From NCBI GenBank assembly GCA_019416285.1, contig DXXM01000009.1:27324-91323 (forward strand): a stretch of DNA of 64,000 nt, read 5' to 3'. Position 1 is the stretch's first letter, and the number at the start of each line of letters is the position of its first letter. A model generated the notes under the pieces. The model was not told the origin of the DNA. It saw only the letters and a list, made by a program, of their open reading frames with translations, and made no database searches. The position numbers were made by a program, and so were the translations under genes. Of this stretch, positions 16,301-25,087 are shown one piece after another. The stretch comes from Bacteroidales bacterium (GTDB taxonomy: Bacteria > Bacteroidota > Bacteroidia > Bacteroidales > Muribaculaceae).

Positions 16301-16710
16301 TAAAATTCCCCATACGGTAATATCATATCAAATGAGGTATGTAATGTGCTGCTCTCCGCCAAATCTCCATTGGAAGCATCTTCAGGATTTCGCTTTTCTC
16401 CGACTGGTTCAGTAAGATTATGTTCCTCTTTCGTTATCTCAACAGGAAAACCATCTAAAAGCTTACCATCCTTATCATAGACAACCACACATAAGTCATC
16501 AAGGCGATCCATAAGTTTCCCGTTATCACCACGAGATATATTCTCGATATTTGAAAATGGTTCAAAATCAAGTTTTACATGTACAATTGTCTGCCCATCA
16601 GGATAGAACCCATTTTTAGGCCCATACAAGAGGTCATCACTGCATCCTGATATGACAATAAATGCAGGTATCAGAAATAATATATATATTTTTTTGCTAA
16701 ATGTCTTCAT
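13330..16710 (-). CDS. Large fimbrial tip-type lipoprotein (DUF4906-like)
   Basis: 1126 residues with a lipobox at C23 (VISGCSDD). The N-terminal half follows the Mfa/fimbrillin plan (LHTSFDMILPYGEFYIYGVANLG). The middle carries repeated beta-sandwich-like regions. The C-terminus (GYGHRKHWDG, GVLRYACGR, YWAQK) looks like the closing domain of DUF4906-type fimbrial proteins. Large distal lipoproteins in such operons are usually tip adhesins. It is the last gene of the fimbrial operon, 23 bp after the 658-residue gene. It is clearly more AT-rich than mfa2 and DUF3868, suggesting replacement of the surface-exposed part by transfer. Receptor unknown. Confidence 0.72.
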   Translation of the reverse strand: MKTFSKKIYILFLIPAFIVISGCSDDLLYGPKNGFYPDGQTIVHVKLDFEPFSNIENISRGDNGKLMDRLDDLCVVVYDKDGKLLDGFPVEITKEEHNLTEPVGEKRNPEDASNGDLAESSTLHTSFDMILPYGEFYIYGVANLGEMESDGTRQKTIDVLNGSRFADIIGEREKFLAAKMTWSSNMLNNCEMLGYFTTEKEKKQPFTSKDMNDVKVSIDKAHMSLHSWLRRCASKVTVSFDGSGLLDNIRVYIKRVTIHDIPDCCALGRKNVANGEDTKIITYKTVVPGNEDENYRPTSDANSIVFGEGDDHLNWPYIANGSPYIMDGDKPKDLHAEDAEALFLYENMQGEGLNDKTDKEQKPTDDGLVEGAGDESYDKDNMEFGSYIEVEGYYDMSSNKVVSQGKIIYRFMLGKDVLRNFDVERNYHYKITMCVRGYGNDVDWHIEYKEDTGFEVRDPYYVSYLYNHDSTIRFRYTPPEGYEVESLDAEIVGNNWWPTGTDTDIDTQAKNLQTPFESLDEELDNYEKAEFTRNKYTLSEIAEIVSSDSAKLNGKTKYLGNGFLSLRQTDEKLKILPLEVVTDKFSLADDANQWTKHTKNQHMNDTYFYGIKVKTPKSQAQQNVVDRSKRTYYFNGETDTSNTGREAYNVEKDGGNSLKFNLPVFTRAKNLVKESGYTGNNPYEAFSRHAFIRITAHCRKKDDTTQKRDESQIIRVEQVPRITNPKGIYRESGNNENFEVTLTKKISDNGSEFEAFKSDGPWMAEVLGDDNFINLNGKSTIKGTSDSEIAFTVRFNKMNRDKKVRNAVIRVRYHNYSCVHLIFVRQGYAAQNIVPGEKEWHTCNLICDGVEGDDPRDEGSLFKFGNLDTPIDVSSNVYEPVGQAPSKSNFNVPNSLNIATGKEQNAFTPNGKTWSGFNGNNNGFADTKIATMSDFETLYLGDEIQQGFGVLYADGATETQYDVSKAYGWCRHTSPTAERDKCGMCGVFIYYWNKDNNAVAENYRSIFFPIGRSGYGHRKHWDGGNTRNGVLRYACGRIEEFPTSAAQWMPLFHDLYMRKGAIYWAQKITSAKDIAENDNGEAAGLDMNFFTFDVNLITRSNIQKHSQWSGCKDEAHFDACFIRRAD

Positions 16711-16733
16711 ATATTATACTTTCTTATTTTGCA

Positions 16734-18710
16734 CTATTTCATGGATTCAGGAACACCTTCATCCCAATCCAATCGACTTCCGTCTTTATAATAACGCAAT
16801 TCTTGGGTGCCATCTTCCAGTTCCACCACATAAGAACCGATATATTTTCTCATATCATCCTTGTTTCGGAACTGGAAGCCGTTGACTTGCAGTATCTTAT
16901 CACCTTTGCTATCATTCGGACTAAGAGTCTGTTTGCCCTCTGAGTCATAGATGACATAATAAAAATCTCCTTTTTTATCAAATATGAACATAGGCCGGTC
17001 ATCAACCCCATGGTCATGAGTCTCATCTATATTCCCATGGAAGGTACCCCCGGAACTTATCTGACGGATTATAATCATATTACCGCCGGAATAGTCCTTT
17101 TCAAAAGGATAAACATAATCAACCTCGCTATGGTCATGTATATAATCCTTATAAACTGTCTCCCGGCATAGAAGCGTTCCATCTGAGAACACTTTTATGA
17201 CCACATCCCCGTCTTTGTCTTTTCTGACAGTATTACCCTCATCATCAAGAATATCATAGGTGCCGTCATCATAACGTTTTATGACAATATGCCCCTCATT
17301 ATCTCGGTCAAGTCCGAAAGGTGGATTCAGATTGATTTCCGCGTATGGCTGTATATCTGCCACGACATTCATGATACGTGTCGTCTTTTTAATCTCGAAT
17401 TTGTACCAATAGTTACGGCAAACATTCAGATAATTCTCTACCTCCGATTTCTGAGTCGCATTGCTGAACTTGTACTCGGCAATATCGATATAATATTGCT
17501 TTTGCTGTCCGTTCTCATCAAGTTCTTTTTCGTCATATTCAAGTCGGATGCGCATGCGGGCGTCGTCTGAACGTTTTGAACCGTTAAGAACATTTCTATA
17601 TTCCGGGACATAGACCACAAAACGGTGACGGCTATCCGCATCGTTGGCTCCGTCGCCATCCTCAGAATCAGATGGTATGGCGATTTTCTCCATCGGGATT
17701 CTATCTATACTTTCAAAATCGTTTGAACCGCTATACCTGTCGGTCAGATCCTCCGGGTCTGCCGGAACGCTCGGGGCATTTCCATAGTCAGGGGTATAGC
17801 TGCCTTTGACATAATCGCCCTCATCAAAGACATTTTTCGGTGCCTTGTAGAGTTTGGTCTTATGGCGTGTGATATAAGCGGCTTTGATGTGTACCGGAGA
17901 ATCGGGTGCATCGTAAACCTCCACTTTTGCAAAGGCGCGAAGCAGGTTGAGGGTACCGAGCCACTTGGCGGAACCCGAAACCAAATCCGTGACGATGCCG
18001 AAATCGTTGACTCCGAAAAGCGGAATCAGATGTTTTCCCTCTCCGGTTCCAAGGGTCGACGGAGTCACGGGAGAACGGTAACTATATTCCATGACAGCCG
18101 CATCGGAGCTCGTGACGAGGTCCTTGATAGTAGCGGCGTCGGGCTGGAGCGCATCGGTTTCTGCCGCGGTCGAACTGCCGGAGGCTTCGGGCCGCGCGGC
18201 CACTTGGGGATAAGTACCCCAGTTGGCAAGCATTACGAGTTTCAGACTGTTTTTCTCAAAATATTCCTTGAATTCGCGGGTCACGGGAAAAGTAACGTAG
18301 TAATAACGCTTTATGATGGTCGGATCAGACTCATACGGCTCTACGGGAATCACGGTGATACCGGTGATTTCCTGATAGAGAACATTTTCCTTCCCTGTGT
18401 TTTCGGTATTGTTGCCCGTGAAAGCATATAGATGCACGTCGCCCCCATTGAAATCTATGTAATTTTCATAGCCTGAACCTGGGTCGTAGGGGCCGTCTGT
18501 GGGCGTGCGCGACGTGCCATAGCGCGATGAGCCGAATGTGTCGCCCATATTTATGTAGAACCCGAGTGTGCCGACCACTTCGCGGGCGGGATCGGGGCCG
18601 GGCTGAGGCTCGTCGGTGTCCGAGGAGCAGCCACAGGCCACGAGGCCGCATGCGAGGACAAGCAGCAGAGCGGGGAGTTGCACGGATATGTAGTGGAGAC
18701 GTTTGAGCAT
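16734..18710 (-). CDS. Fimbrillin-like lipoprotein, minor/tip subunit
   Basis: 658 residues with a lipobox at C26 (LVACGC). Fimbrillin-family features include KLVMLANWGTYPQV, YYVTFPVTREF, LLRAFAKVEVYDAPD (the strand that in Mfa1-type proteins reads AKVEV/AKVQV) and YLNVCRNYWYKFEI. After this canonical domain (about 1-450) is a charged, repeat-like tail with DDGTYDILDDEGN and KDGDVVIKVFSDGT. It lies between mfa2 and the 1126-residue gene and is probably an accessory fimbrial component. Exact position in the fibre is unknown. Confidence 0.75.
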   Translation of the reverse strand: MLKRLHYISVQLPALLLVLACGLVACGCSSDTDEPQPGPDPAREVVGTLGFYINMGDTFGSSRYGTSRTPTDGPYDPGSGYENYIDFNGGDVHLYAFTGNNTENTGKENVLYQEITGITVIPVEPYESDPTIIKRYYYVTFPVTREFKEYFEKNSLKLVMLANWGTYPQVAARPEASGSSTAAETDALQPDAATIKDLVTSSDAAVMEYSYRSPVTPSTLGTGEGKHLIPLFGVNDFGIVTDLVSGSAKWLGTLNLLRAFAKVEVYDAPDSPVHIKAAYITRHKTKLYKAPKNVFDEGDYVKGSYTPDYGNAPSVPADPEDLTDRYSGSNDFESIDRIPMEKIAIPSDSEDGDGANDADSRHRFVVYVPEYRNVLNGSKRSDDARMRIRLEYDEKELDENGQQKQYYIDIAEYKFSNATQKSEVENYLNVCRNYWYKFEIKKTTRIMNVVADIQPYAEINLNPPFGLDRDNEGHIVIKRYDDGTYDILDDEGNTVRKDKDGDVVIKVFSDGTLLCRETVYKDYIHDHSEVDYVYPFEKDYSGGNMIIIRQISSGGTFHGNIDETHDHGVDDRPMFIFDKKGDFYYVIYDSEGKQTLSPNDSKGDKILQVNGFQFRNKDDMRKYIGSYVVELEDGTQELRYYKDGSRLDWDEGVPESMK

Positions 18711-18786
18711 TGTTAATCGAAACTCTATACTCTATTCTTTTACTAAACTATCTACTTTAAACTTTAATCCTTAAACTTACACCATA

Positions 18787-19806
18787 TCATAGTTCGGTGT
18801 GCTGGAGGACGACTTTCCAGGAGTTGATGTAGATGTAGGCGTTCATCCAGCGGTCGCGCTCGTCGAGGAAGAACACGAGGTCGTATTTGTCCTGGCGGTC
18901 GAGATATTCCTGGTCGGTCATCTGCCGGTTGTGTTGGCCTTTGACCATGAGGGCGTAGTCGATAAGGGGGATGTCGACTATGCACTCGCCCTGTTTGTTG
19001 TGGATGCGGACGCGCACATCCTCGCCCTTGACGAGACGGCTGACGGTGTGTTCGGCTACGCAGGCCGAAACCGAGGTGACGGGGGCACGGCCGGAGGCAG
19101 GGTCGATGCCCGCGGTGCCGGAGCTCTTGTGGTGGGCGAAATAGGTCAGCTGTTCGTCGGGGATGAGGGTGTTGTCCCAGTCCATCGAGCCATTGGCGGC
19201 GCAGATGGTGAAAGTAAAGTCGTTCTTGTCGATGGTCTCGCCCGAAAGGTGCTGGAGGAGGATGTTGACGTCGTTGGTGTCCTTGATGAGAGGCACGGTG
19301 TAGACGTAGGTGCCTTCGTCGTCGGGGAAGGTCTGCGCTTCGAGGCGGCCGTGGAAGAGGGGCGAGATGTCGTCGCGCACGGATGCCGTGGCGTCGGTCT
19401 CACGCTGGCGGCCGAGGGTGGCGGTGAGGTGGGTGTGGTGTGTGGGATCGGCGGGGATTGCGAAGTGTGAGCCTGCGCCCTCGCCGCACCATGCCACGAA
19501 CTCGTAGCGCCCGGGGCTGACGGGGAGGTCCATCATGTAGCCGTCGGCGCTGAGGGCCTCGCCGCTCTCGGTGCCGTGCCAGACTATGGCGCCGCTCTCG
19601 GGGTCGATAAGCCAAAGGGTGACGGCATGGACCTGCTGGGGGAAGGCGTCGGCATATAGCATGTTGTAGTCGAACACGAAGCGGGCTTTGTAGTGCGGGT
19701 CGCAGTCTCCCTCATACTGATATATCATCTTGTCGCAGGAGCTCAGGGTGATGGCTGCTACGATAAGCGCGAGGAGGCGTGCGGCTATGTTGTGACGTTT
19801 TTTCAT
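18787..19806 (-). CDS. FimB/Mfa2-type fimbrial anchor lipoprotein
   Basis: 339 residues from ATG 19806, which starts a lipoprotein signal with lipobox cysteine C24 (TLSSCDKM). An open frame upstream to 20001 has no signal and is ignored. The sequence fits the FimB/Mfa2 family: an opening CDPHYKARFVFDYNM, the YEFVAWCGEG strand, and IPLIDYALMV before a C-terminal domain. In Porphyromonas the family member Mfa2 anchors the fibre in the outer membrane and limits its length. It is GC-rich, unlike the mfa1 gene. A 574-bp gap with a hairpin and tandem repeats separates it from mfa1. Confidence 0.85.
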   Translation of the reverse strand: MKKRHNIAARLLALIVAAITLSSCDKMIYQYEGDCDPHYKARFVFDYNMLYADAFPQQVHAVTLWLIDPESGAIVWHGTESGEALSADGYMMDLPVSPGRYEFVAWCGEGAGSHFAIPADPTHHTHLTATLGRQRETDATASVRDDISPLFHGRLEAQTFPDDEGTYVYTVPLIKDTNDVNILLQHLSGETIDKNDFTFTICAANGSMDWDNTLIPDEQLTYFAHHKSSGTAGIDPASGRAPVTSVSACVAEHTVSRLVKGEDVRVRIHNKQGECIVDIPLIDYALMVKGQHNRQMTDQEYLDRQDKYDLVFFLDERDRWMNAYIYINSWKVVLQHTEL

Positions 19807-20077
19807 CGTTTGGAAATGTGGATGATTGGCGTTTGTGTGATGGTTTCGTTGTCGTGGGCGCCGCGGCAGGGCGGCGGTCGGGATGTGCGGAGCGTCTTGC
19901 CGCGGGGAGAGGGTGGCGGAAGCGCGGGCCGCTATGGTGAGGCCGGCGGCGGACCGGCTCGGGGTTGGCTCTTTGGGTGGAGGTGAGATGCGGGCGGCCA
20001 TAGGCCGCGGGAGTGGTAGAGTTTTCCGGGATAAGCGGTGGCGGAGAGCGGTTTGGTTAAGCAGGTCGGGCGGCTAT

Positions 20078-20185
20078 CAGGCTGATTGGGCTGGTTCAAT
20101 TAGTCCAATTGGCCTGGTTGGTTTGATTGGTCCGATTGGCCTGGTTGGTTTAATTGGTCCAATTGGTCTCATTAGACTAATTGGT
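20078..20185. repeat. 27-bp tandem repeats (about four units)
   Basis: Units at 20078, 20105, 20132 and 20159, each near CCAATTGGCCTGGTTGGTTT followed by GATTGGT. Units 2 and 3 are nearly identical, the outer ones diverged. They are built from the palindromic word CCAATTGG. The stretch lies in the mfa1-mfa2 gap. A related stretch is at 42071-42130. Confidence 0.85.
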
Positions 20186-20269
20186 CTAATGGGACACCGG
20201 CGGACTTTGCCTGACTGAGAACTGCGAAACCGGATAAAGCTTTTCAGTAGCAATCGGTCGGATAAGAGT

Positions 20270-20330
20270 GAAGAGAAAAAGAAAAGTGGGCGCCGGGCTG
20301 ATGGCGTCGCCCTCGGCGCGACGCCCACTC
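20270..20330 (-). terminator. Terminator/attenuator after mfa1
   Basis: On the minus strand AGTGGGCG pairs with CGCCCACT around a GC-rich inner hairpin, followed by a T-rich tail (TTTTCTTTTTC). It is 51 bp after the mfa1 stop and before mfa2, so partial read-through would give much more major subunit than anchor and tip. Confidence 0.75.
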
Positions 20331-20380
20331 TGGTTTCAGATTCTATTATGAGATTTAGTTACGATAACTCTGAATCGGGA

Positions 20381-22345
20381 TTAGAGCTTGACAGACTGGT
20401 TGACAATCTTCCAGGAGAGGATATTGATCTTGGCACCAAGGTAGTAAAGTTTAGATTCGGGGCCTTCAGGTTTAAGAGGTTCTGTTTTATGCTCAGGCTT
20501 CCATATACCATGACCTACGGAAGCGAGTTCATCAATCGTAAGTTTATACCAATGGTTACGAACTACTCCATAATAGCCAAGATCACTTTCTTTTGCATTT
20601 GGACCAATTGCTCCAAGATGTTCGATAGGAATATAATAGACACATAATCCTCCATCATATATGATAGCACTTGAAGCGTCACTTGGCTGCGCTTCCTCTA
20701 ATTGGTTATTGAGTTCTGAAATAGCAGCTACTTTCTTTTCATCATTATCGAGCGGCTCCCAAGAAGCAGGCACTTCCGGGGTATCACCTTCAGCGGGCTT
20801 TCCTTCCACATACTTATAAAGATTTGAAAGGCTTTTAATTGCAGACTCTTTTGCATAGACCTTAGAGGCTCCTACTTTTGTAGATCCTGAATTTGGTTTA
20901 ACTTCAAAATACTCTGACCCGATTTGAGTATAATCTTCATTGGTATCACTAGTTCCTGTTTTTACCCAAATATTAAGTTTGCTTTGAGCATTATTTATAC
21001 GATTCAAAATATATTGTACATATTCGGCTTTTACATAGAGAACACCATTAGATAAAATCATATCAAGGGGGGTACCGTCCGCTTTGCAAACAACGCCACG
21101 GATGACTGCTTGAGTAACATAACGCTTGTCAACACTGCCTTCACTAATTATAAACGTAGGAGTATTGGTATATTCATTACAATATGCCACATCAGAGACA
21201 CCAAATGATTTGCTTAAAGTAGGATTAGTTGATGTATGGCCCTCCGTAGTAAAATCATTCGTTACATAATGTAACTTTTTATTAGCATCGGCATCTTCAC
21301 CCTCAAAATCAGCAGGATTCTGATTATAGAGAGTAGAGACAGCCCAAAAAGAACGATGACGCTCAATTGAATTCCATAGATTATTAGTTCCCCACATATT
21401 CAAGGCCCATTCAGAAGTAGGTCGTATATTTTTACACATATACGATTGGGGGAGAGTTGCACTCAGATCCCACCCTTGTAAATCAATGTAAAGGTCTGTA
21501 TTTAGAATAGACCCACTGCCTGCAATATCACCCTCATCCGTATTACCACCTCCAGCAAGCGTTTTGGAAATTTTATATAATGTTTTGCCATTAGCTGTTA
21601 TCGTAGGCAGACTTGTGGATATTTCCACCTGCACTTTTGCAGCAAGTCTTTCAACAAAGACATCAACTGGTTTATCTTCACTTGCTTCCTTCGCTGTCGT
21701 CTTATAATCAGTTTGTTTTATAAAAGTAGTGAAATATCTTGCTCTATTGTTGGAAAGATCAAAATCTTTATGATTATCATACCCTCCTTCTCCGGGATTT
21801 CCATTATCAAGATAACTTGATGTACTCATTACAAAACAATCTTCAGCCTCAGAGCCATTACCAACTTTCTGCTGATAATCAGATAATTTACTCAAGGTTT
21901 CTGTAAGTGTACTTCCTGCTGTAAATCCTGGAGCATTAAGCACAGTAAGCATATAACTTGGATATTCGTCGGACTCCGTAAGTTTATCAAGTACAATGAC
22001 ATTCTTTTGATTGATATACTCTATATTATCACTTTCTTTGTTCGCTTCAAAATCCAAATCTGAAAGAGCTGTTCCTTCCAGTACAAATGTACCTGTTTCA
22101 TCAAAAAAGAGGAATTTAGCATGCTTTACTTTATGCTCAAGATCTATTTTACTGTCCTCATAATTTCCATCTGTAGTTGCACGACCTATTCCATTATCTG
22201 CACTGGAAATAATTACAGACAGATAAGCCTTTTCAGTGGTCGGCTTTTCGGGTCCATCCGGCCCCTTAGCGGGCTCGTCACTTGAGCAGGCGCTGAGGGA
22301 GCCTAAGAGAGCTGCACCTGCAAGAAATGTGAATAATTTTTTCAT
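20381..22345 (-). CDS. Mfa1-type major fimbrillin
   Basis: 654 residues with a lipobox at C20 (GSLSACSSD). Family features: YMLTVLNAPGF, VFVERLAAKVQVEIS, CVYYIPIEHLG, VVRNHWYKLTIDEL and the C-terminal strand INILSWKIVNQSVKL, which closely match Mfa1-family shaft fimbrillins. These are exported as lipoproteins, cleaved by an Arg-specific protease and polymerised by donor-strand exchange. The gene is AT-rich compared with its neighbours, consistent with diversifying exchange of a surface antigen. It follows DUF3868 by 32 bp, and a terminator-like hairpin follows. Confidence 0.88.
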   Translation of the reverse strand: MKKLFTFLAGAALLGSLSACSSDEPAKGPDGPEKPTTEKAYLSVIISSADNGIGRATTDGNYEDSKIDLEHKVKHAKFLFFDETGTFVLEGTALSDLDFEANKESDNIEYINQKNVIVLDKLTESDEYPSYMLTVLNAPGFTAGSTLTETLSKLSDYQQKVGNGSEAEDCFVMSTSSYLDNGNPGEGGYDNHKDFDLSNNRARYFTTFIKQTDYKTTAKEASEDKPVDVFVERLAAKVQVEISTSLPTITANGKTLYKISKTLAGGGNTDEGDIAGSGSILNTDLYIDLQGWDLSATLPQSYMCKNIRPTSEWALNMWGTNNLWNSIERHRSFWAVSTLYNQNPADFEGEDADANKKLHYVTNDFTTEGHTSTNPTLSKSFGVSDVAYCNEYTNTPTFIISEGSVDKRYVTQAVIRGVVCKADGTPLDMILSNGVLYVKAEYVQYILNRINNAQSKLNIWVKTGTSDTNEDYTQIGSEYFEVKPNSGSTKVGASKVYAKESAIKSLSNLYKYVEGKPAEGDTPEVPASWEPLDNDEKKVAAISELNNQLEEAQPSDASSAIIYDGGLCVYYIPIEHLGAIGPNAKESDLGYYGVVRNHWYKLTIDELASVGHGIWKPEHKTEPLKPEGPESKLYYLGAKINILSWKIVNQSVKL

Positions 22346-22377
22346 AATTTTTTTGAGTTATTGTTTTTGTTTGTTCT

Positions 22378-23901
22378 TTATTTCTTTTTCGTGGTTTCAA
22401 CGAGGATTGTGACGGGGTTGTAGTCGCGCACGGCGTTGATATTGTCGATATATGCCTTGGCGGGCTCGAAACCGGCGGCAACGGCGGTGTTGAAATAGCG
22501 CAGCGCGTCGGTCAGATTACCGCGTTTTGCAGCGAGGACGCCGCGGGCATAGACGGCAAGAGGAGAGTCGCCCGACTTATTGAGCCTGGACTCGGCACGG
22601 TCATATTCGCCGCGCTTCATCTCTATGTTGGCGGCGTTGAGGTTTGAAATCTCGTCGTTGGGATAGACCTCGACGGCTTTCTCGAACACTGCGGCATACT
22701 CGTCGCTTCCCTCTGGATAGCTCTGCGCGAGAGTGTAGAAATCGACGTTGCGCAGACGGGTGGGGTCGGTCTTGAAAACCTCGCGTATCTCCTCGACGGT
22801 CGTAAAGGTGCGTATCGAGTAGGTCACGGTGTAGTCCGAGTGGCGCAGCCAGGGATAGATGTCCTTGAGTATCACGGCATAGTCGCGCGGGAAGCCGACC
22901 TTGATGGCGCGGTCGCGGGCGTCGGGTTCGAGCGGCCCGTCAACGATGTCGATTATCTCACGGCGGTTGGGGATGGGAAGCGAGAGGGAGTCGGTCAGCC
23001 AGCGGCGGAGTCCGGCCCAGTCCTCGGGCTCGTAAGACGAAGTGATTGTGGTGTCGGGGAAGGAGTAGAGGTCGCGCACATAGCGGCGGAGGGTCTCCGT
23101 ACGGCCTTTTGCGAGGCGCACGTTGTTGTCATACGGACCCTCGGGCGAGGCGAAACCCTTGATGTGGACGTGGGTGATGGTGGCGTCCTTGTCGTTGCGC
23201 ACGTAGTCAATCGAGTTGATGATTTTTGCAAGCTCGCGGCGGTTTATCATATAGTCGGGCTTCAGCTCCGTGCGGTTGACCACGAAGGTCACGAAAGCCG
23301 AACCCTCGATTGATTTGATGACGGGGCCTGCATCAACCGGCGGGGTGAAGATAAACTCCGTGATTACCGGAGGACGACGAGTGTCGATGAGCGCGAGGTC
23401 GGTGTTGCCGCGGCGTCCGGGACCGGCCTGCGGCTCGGGAGTGTCGCAGCAGTTGGCGCTCTGGACGCGCATCTCCACGAGCGACTGCCCCATCCACGGC
23501 TCAAAGGGAATCTCCTCAGTATATGTGGCATGCGAGGCCGAGCCCGCGCGATACACGTAGGTGCCCGGGGCGTCAAGGTCGGAATTGCGCACATGCCAGT
23601 ACCAGCGGTTGCGCCCGGCTATGGTTATCGGGTCGAGCTCAAGGGAATCAGTGCCTGCCTCGCTGATAATTACCGGAGTATAAATCATCTCGCGGTCACG
23701 CGGAAGGCTGACGTCGGTCATGTCGATGTCGATTTTGAGCAGCAGTGTGTTGGTCTGCTCATCGACACGGACGCTGATGTCGTGAACCTTCATCGGTTCC
23801 ACCGACGGCGACTGCTTCCTGTCCGCAGCTCCGGCCTGAGCCGGCGACACTACGGCCGCCATGATGAGCGCGGCGGTGATAAATATTGATCTGGTGTTCA
23901 T
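22378..23901 (-). CDS. DUF3868/OmpA-like fimbrial-operon protein
   Basis: 507 residues with a signal peptide (about 1-25). An N-terminal DUF3868-like domain (about 35-175) is followed by an OmpA-type peptidoglycan-binding region (about 210-330, with THVHIKGFASPEGPYDNN and RLAKGRTETLRRY) and C-terminal TPR-like helices (about 390-500, ending near AYIDNINAVRDYNP). Such proteins commonly precede fimbrillin genes in Bacteroidales and likely tie assembly to the cell wall. It begins 19 bp after DUF3575. Confidence 0.87.
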   Translation of the reverse strand: MNTRSIFITAALIMAAVVSPAQAGAADRKQSPSVEPMKVHDISVRVDEQTNTLLLKIDIDMTDVSLPRDREMIYTPVIISEAGTDSLELDPITIAGRNRWYWHVRNSDLDAPGTYVYRAGSASHATYTEEIPFEPWMGQSLVEMRVQSANCCDTPEPQAGPGRRGNTDLALIDTRRPPVITEFIFTPPVDAGPVIKSIEGSAFVTFVVNRTELKPDYMINRRELAKIINSIDYVRNDKDATITHVHIKGFASPEGPYDNNVRLAKGRTETLRRYVRDLYSFPDTTITSSYEPEDWAGLRRWLTDSLSLPIPNRREIIDIVDGPLEPDARDRAIKVGFPRDYAVILKDIYPWLRHSDYTVTYSIRTFTTVEEIREVFKTDPTRLRNVDFYTLAQSYPEGSDEYAAVFEKAVEVYPNDEISNLNAANIEMKRGEYDRAESRLNKSGDSPLAVYARGVLAAKRGNLTDALRYFNTAVAAGFEPAKAYIDNINAVRDYNPVTILVETTKKK

Positions 23902-23920
23902 AATGCGTCAGTGGCTATGG

Positions 23921-24514
23921 TTAGAAGGTATAGACGATGTTGATGGCCGCTTTGGTCGGGCCGAAATAATTATGGTGCTGATTCGAGCGGATTTTCTTGC
24001 CGCAGTTGGCGCAGCGGTACACGTCGTACCACGTGTGGACCCACCCGATACCGATTTCAGCCTCAAGGTTCCAGCGGCGGTCGAGAATCCAGGAATAGCC
24101 GTATGCTATGCCTGCTCCCGCAAACCATCCCTGATGACGCTCGTCGGTCAGCTTGGAGAAGTCGGTGCCGAGAAACTTGATGTTGTTGTGGAGATTGCCG
24201 AAGTTATACTGTCCGCCAAGCAGATGGGCGCCGATAAAATGGCCCGAGAAACGCTGACAGAACCAGTAGCGGCCTTCAGGCATCAGGAGCCAGTGGCGCC
24301 AGTTGTGACCGTTGACAGTCCAGGCGTTCAGCTGCCCCGTGGCTTCGATGGTCCACTTCGGTGCGAGTCCGAACTCCGCGCTGACGTTGGGAGACAGCAC
24401 TACATCGTTGAGGATATTGGTCTTGAGAGCCGCCTCCTGCCCGCGCAGATGCACGAGACAGCCGGATAGACCAATCATTACGATTGATATTAATAATTTT
24501 AGTTTCATACGCAT
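23921..24514 (-). CDS. DUF3575 outer-membrane beta-barrel-like protein
   Basis: 197 residues with an N-terminal signal. The DUF3575 pattern is clear: LKTNILNDVVLSPNVSAEFG, then GRYWFCQRFSGHFIGAHLLGG and GIAYGYSWIL, closing with NYFGPTKAAINIVYTF, a typical outer-membrane strand ending in Phe. It is the first gene of the fimbrial operon. A promoter lies about 400 bp upstream. Its job in assembly is not established. Confidence 0.88.
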   Translation of the reverse strand: MRMKLKLLISIVMIGLSGCLVHLRGQEAALKTNILNDVVLSPNVSAEFGLAPKWTIEATGQLNAWTVNGHNWRHWLLMPEGRYWFCQRFSGHFIGAHLLGGQYNFGNLHNNIKFLGTDFSKLTDERHQGWFAGAGIAYGYSWILDRRWNLEAEIGIGWVHTWYDVYRCANCGKKIRSNQHHNYFGPTKAAINIVYTF

Positions 24515-24916
24515 TTAAAACGGACCTTCTGCACTGGAAGGTTTTTTACAGATACATTATATATCGGATACGTGGAGAGAGTTATGAGAGGATCAGGAGG
24601 AACAGAGGACAGAAATGAGAGGAGTTGCCGATGAACGGGCACAGCCAACGGCTGTCCGAGAGCTCTCAGACAGGAGGGTACGACGAATGGCTCCTGCGGG
24701 AGTAGCTACTCTCCCGTGGAGACAAATCATTGATTTGTAGGCGATTATAAATCGGGGGGGGTAAAATTTCCCCGTCAGGTCTGAAAAAACAGCACATGTT
24801 TCCTATAAAAACACTTACATTAAGGTAAGCGGTGAATGAATTTAAGATTAAGTAAGGCGATTGAGCTTACAGGCTCAAAGCTACCAAAACGAGAACACTA
24901 TTTTATGGTGGTTTTG
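24515..24916 (-). promoter_or_regulatory. Structured 5' leader of the fimbrial operon
   Basis: About 400 nt between the inferred start site and DUF3575 without a convincing gene. It holds an imperfect 22-base palindrome at 24652-24673, a strong hairpin at about 24691-24721, a perfect 17-base palindrome ACAAATCATTGATTTGT at 24722-24738, and a run of eight G (eight C in the RNA) at 24754-24761 facing TTTCCCCG. Confidence 0.55.
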
Positions 24917-24921
24917 AATTG

Positions 24922-24952
24922 CAAAAATAGGCATATTTTCTGTATTGACAAA
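24922..24952 (-). promoter_or_regulatory. Promoter of the fimbrial operon
   Basis: On the minus strand TTTG (24949-24952), 19 bp, then TATTTTTG (24922-24929) match the Bacteroidetes -33/-7 consensus. Confidence 0.65.
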
Positions 24953-25087
24953 TATTTGGTTAAAATTATTTAGTTAAAAATGCCTTAAATAATAGTTAAA
25001 AACATTAATTACATCCGGGAAAATGGCCGAAAGGACTCTTATCCCTCCTCCCTATCTTTTTAACAGGATTAATCAGAAAATGACGAT

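Noticed and set aside
19807..20001. N-terminal extension of the Mfa2 gene to 20001
   Set aside because: The extension is Arg/Pro-rich and non-homologous; a lipoprotein signal begins at 19806.
20078..20185. 27-bp repeats considered as a CRISPR array
   Set aside because: Units are directly tandem with no unique spacers and diverge at both ends; no cas genes nearby.
24515..24952. Invertible promoter segment for the fimbriae
   Set aside because: I could not find a pair of inverted repeats flanking the promoter, nor an adjacent invertase gene.
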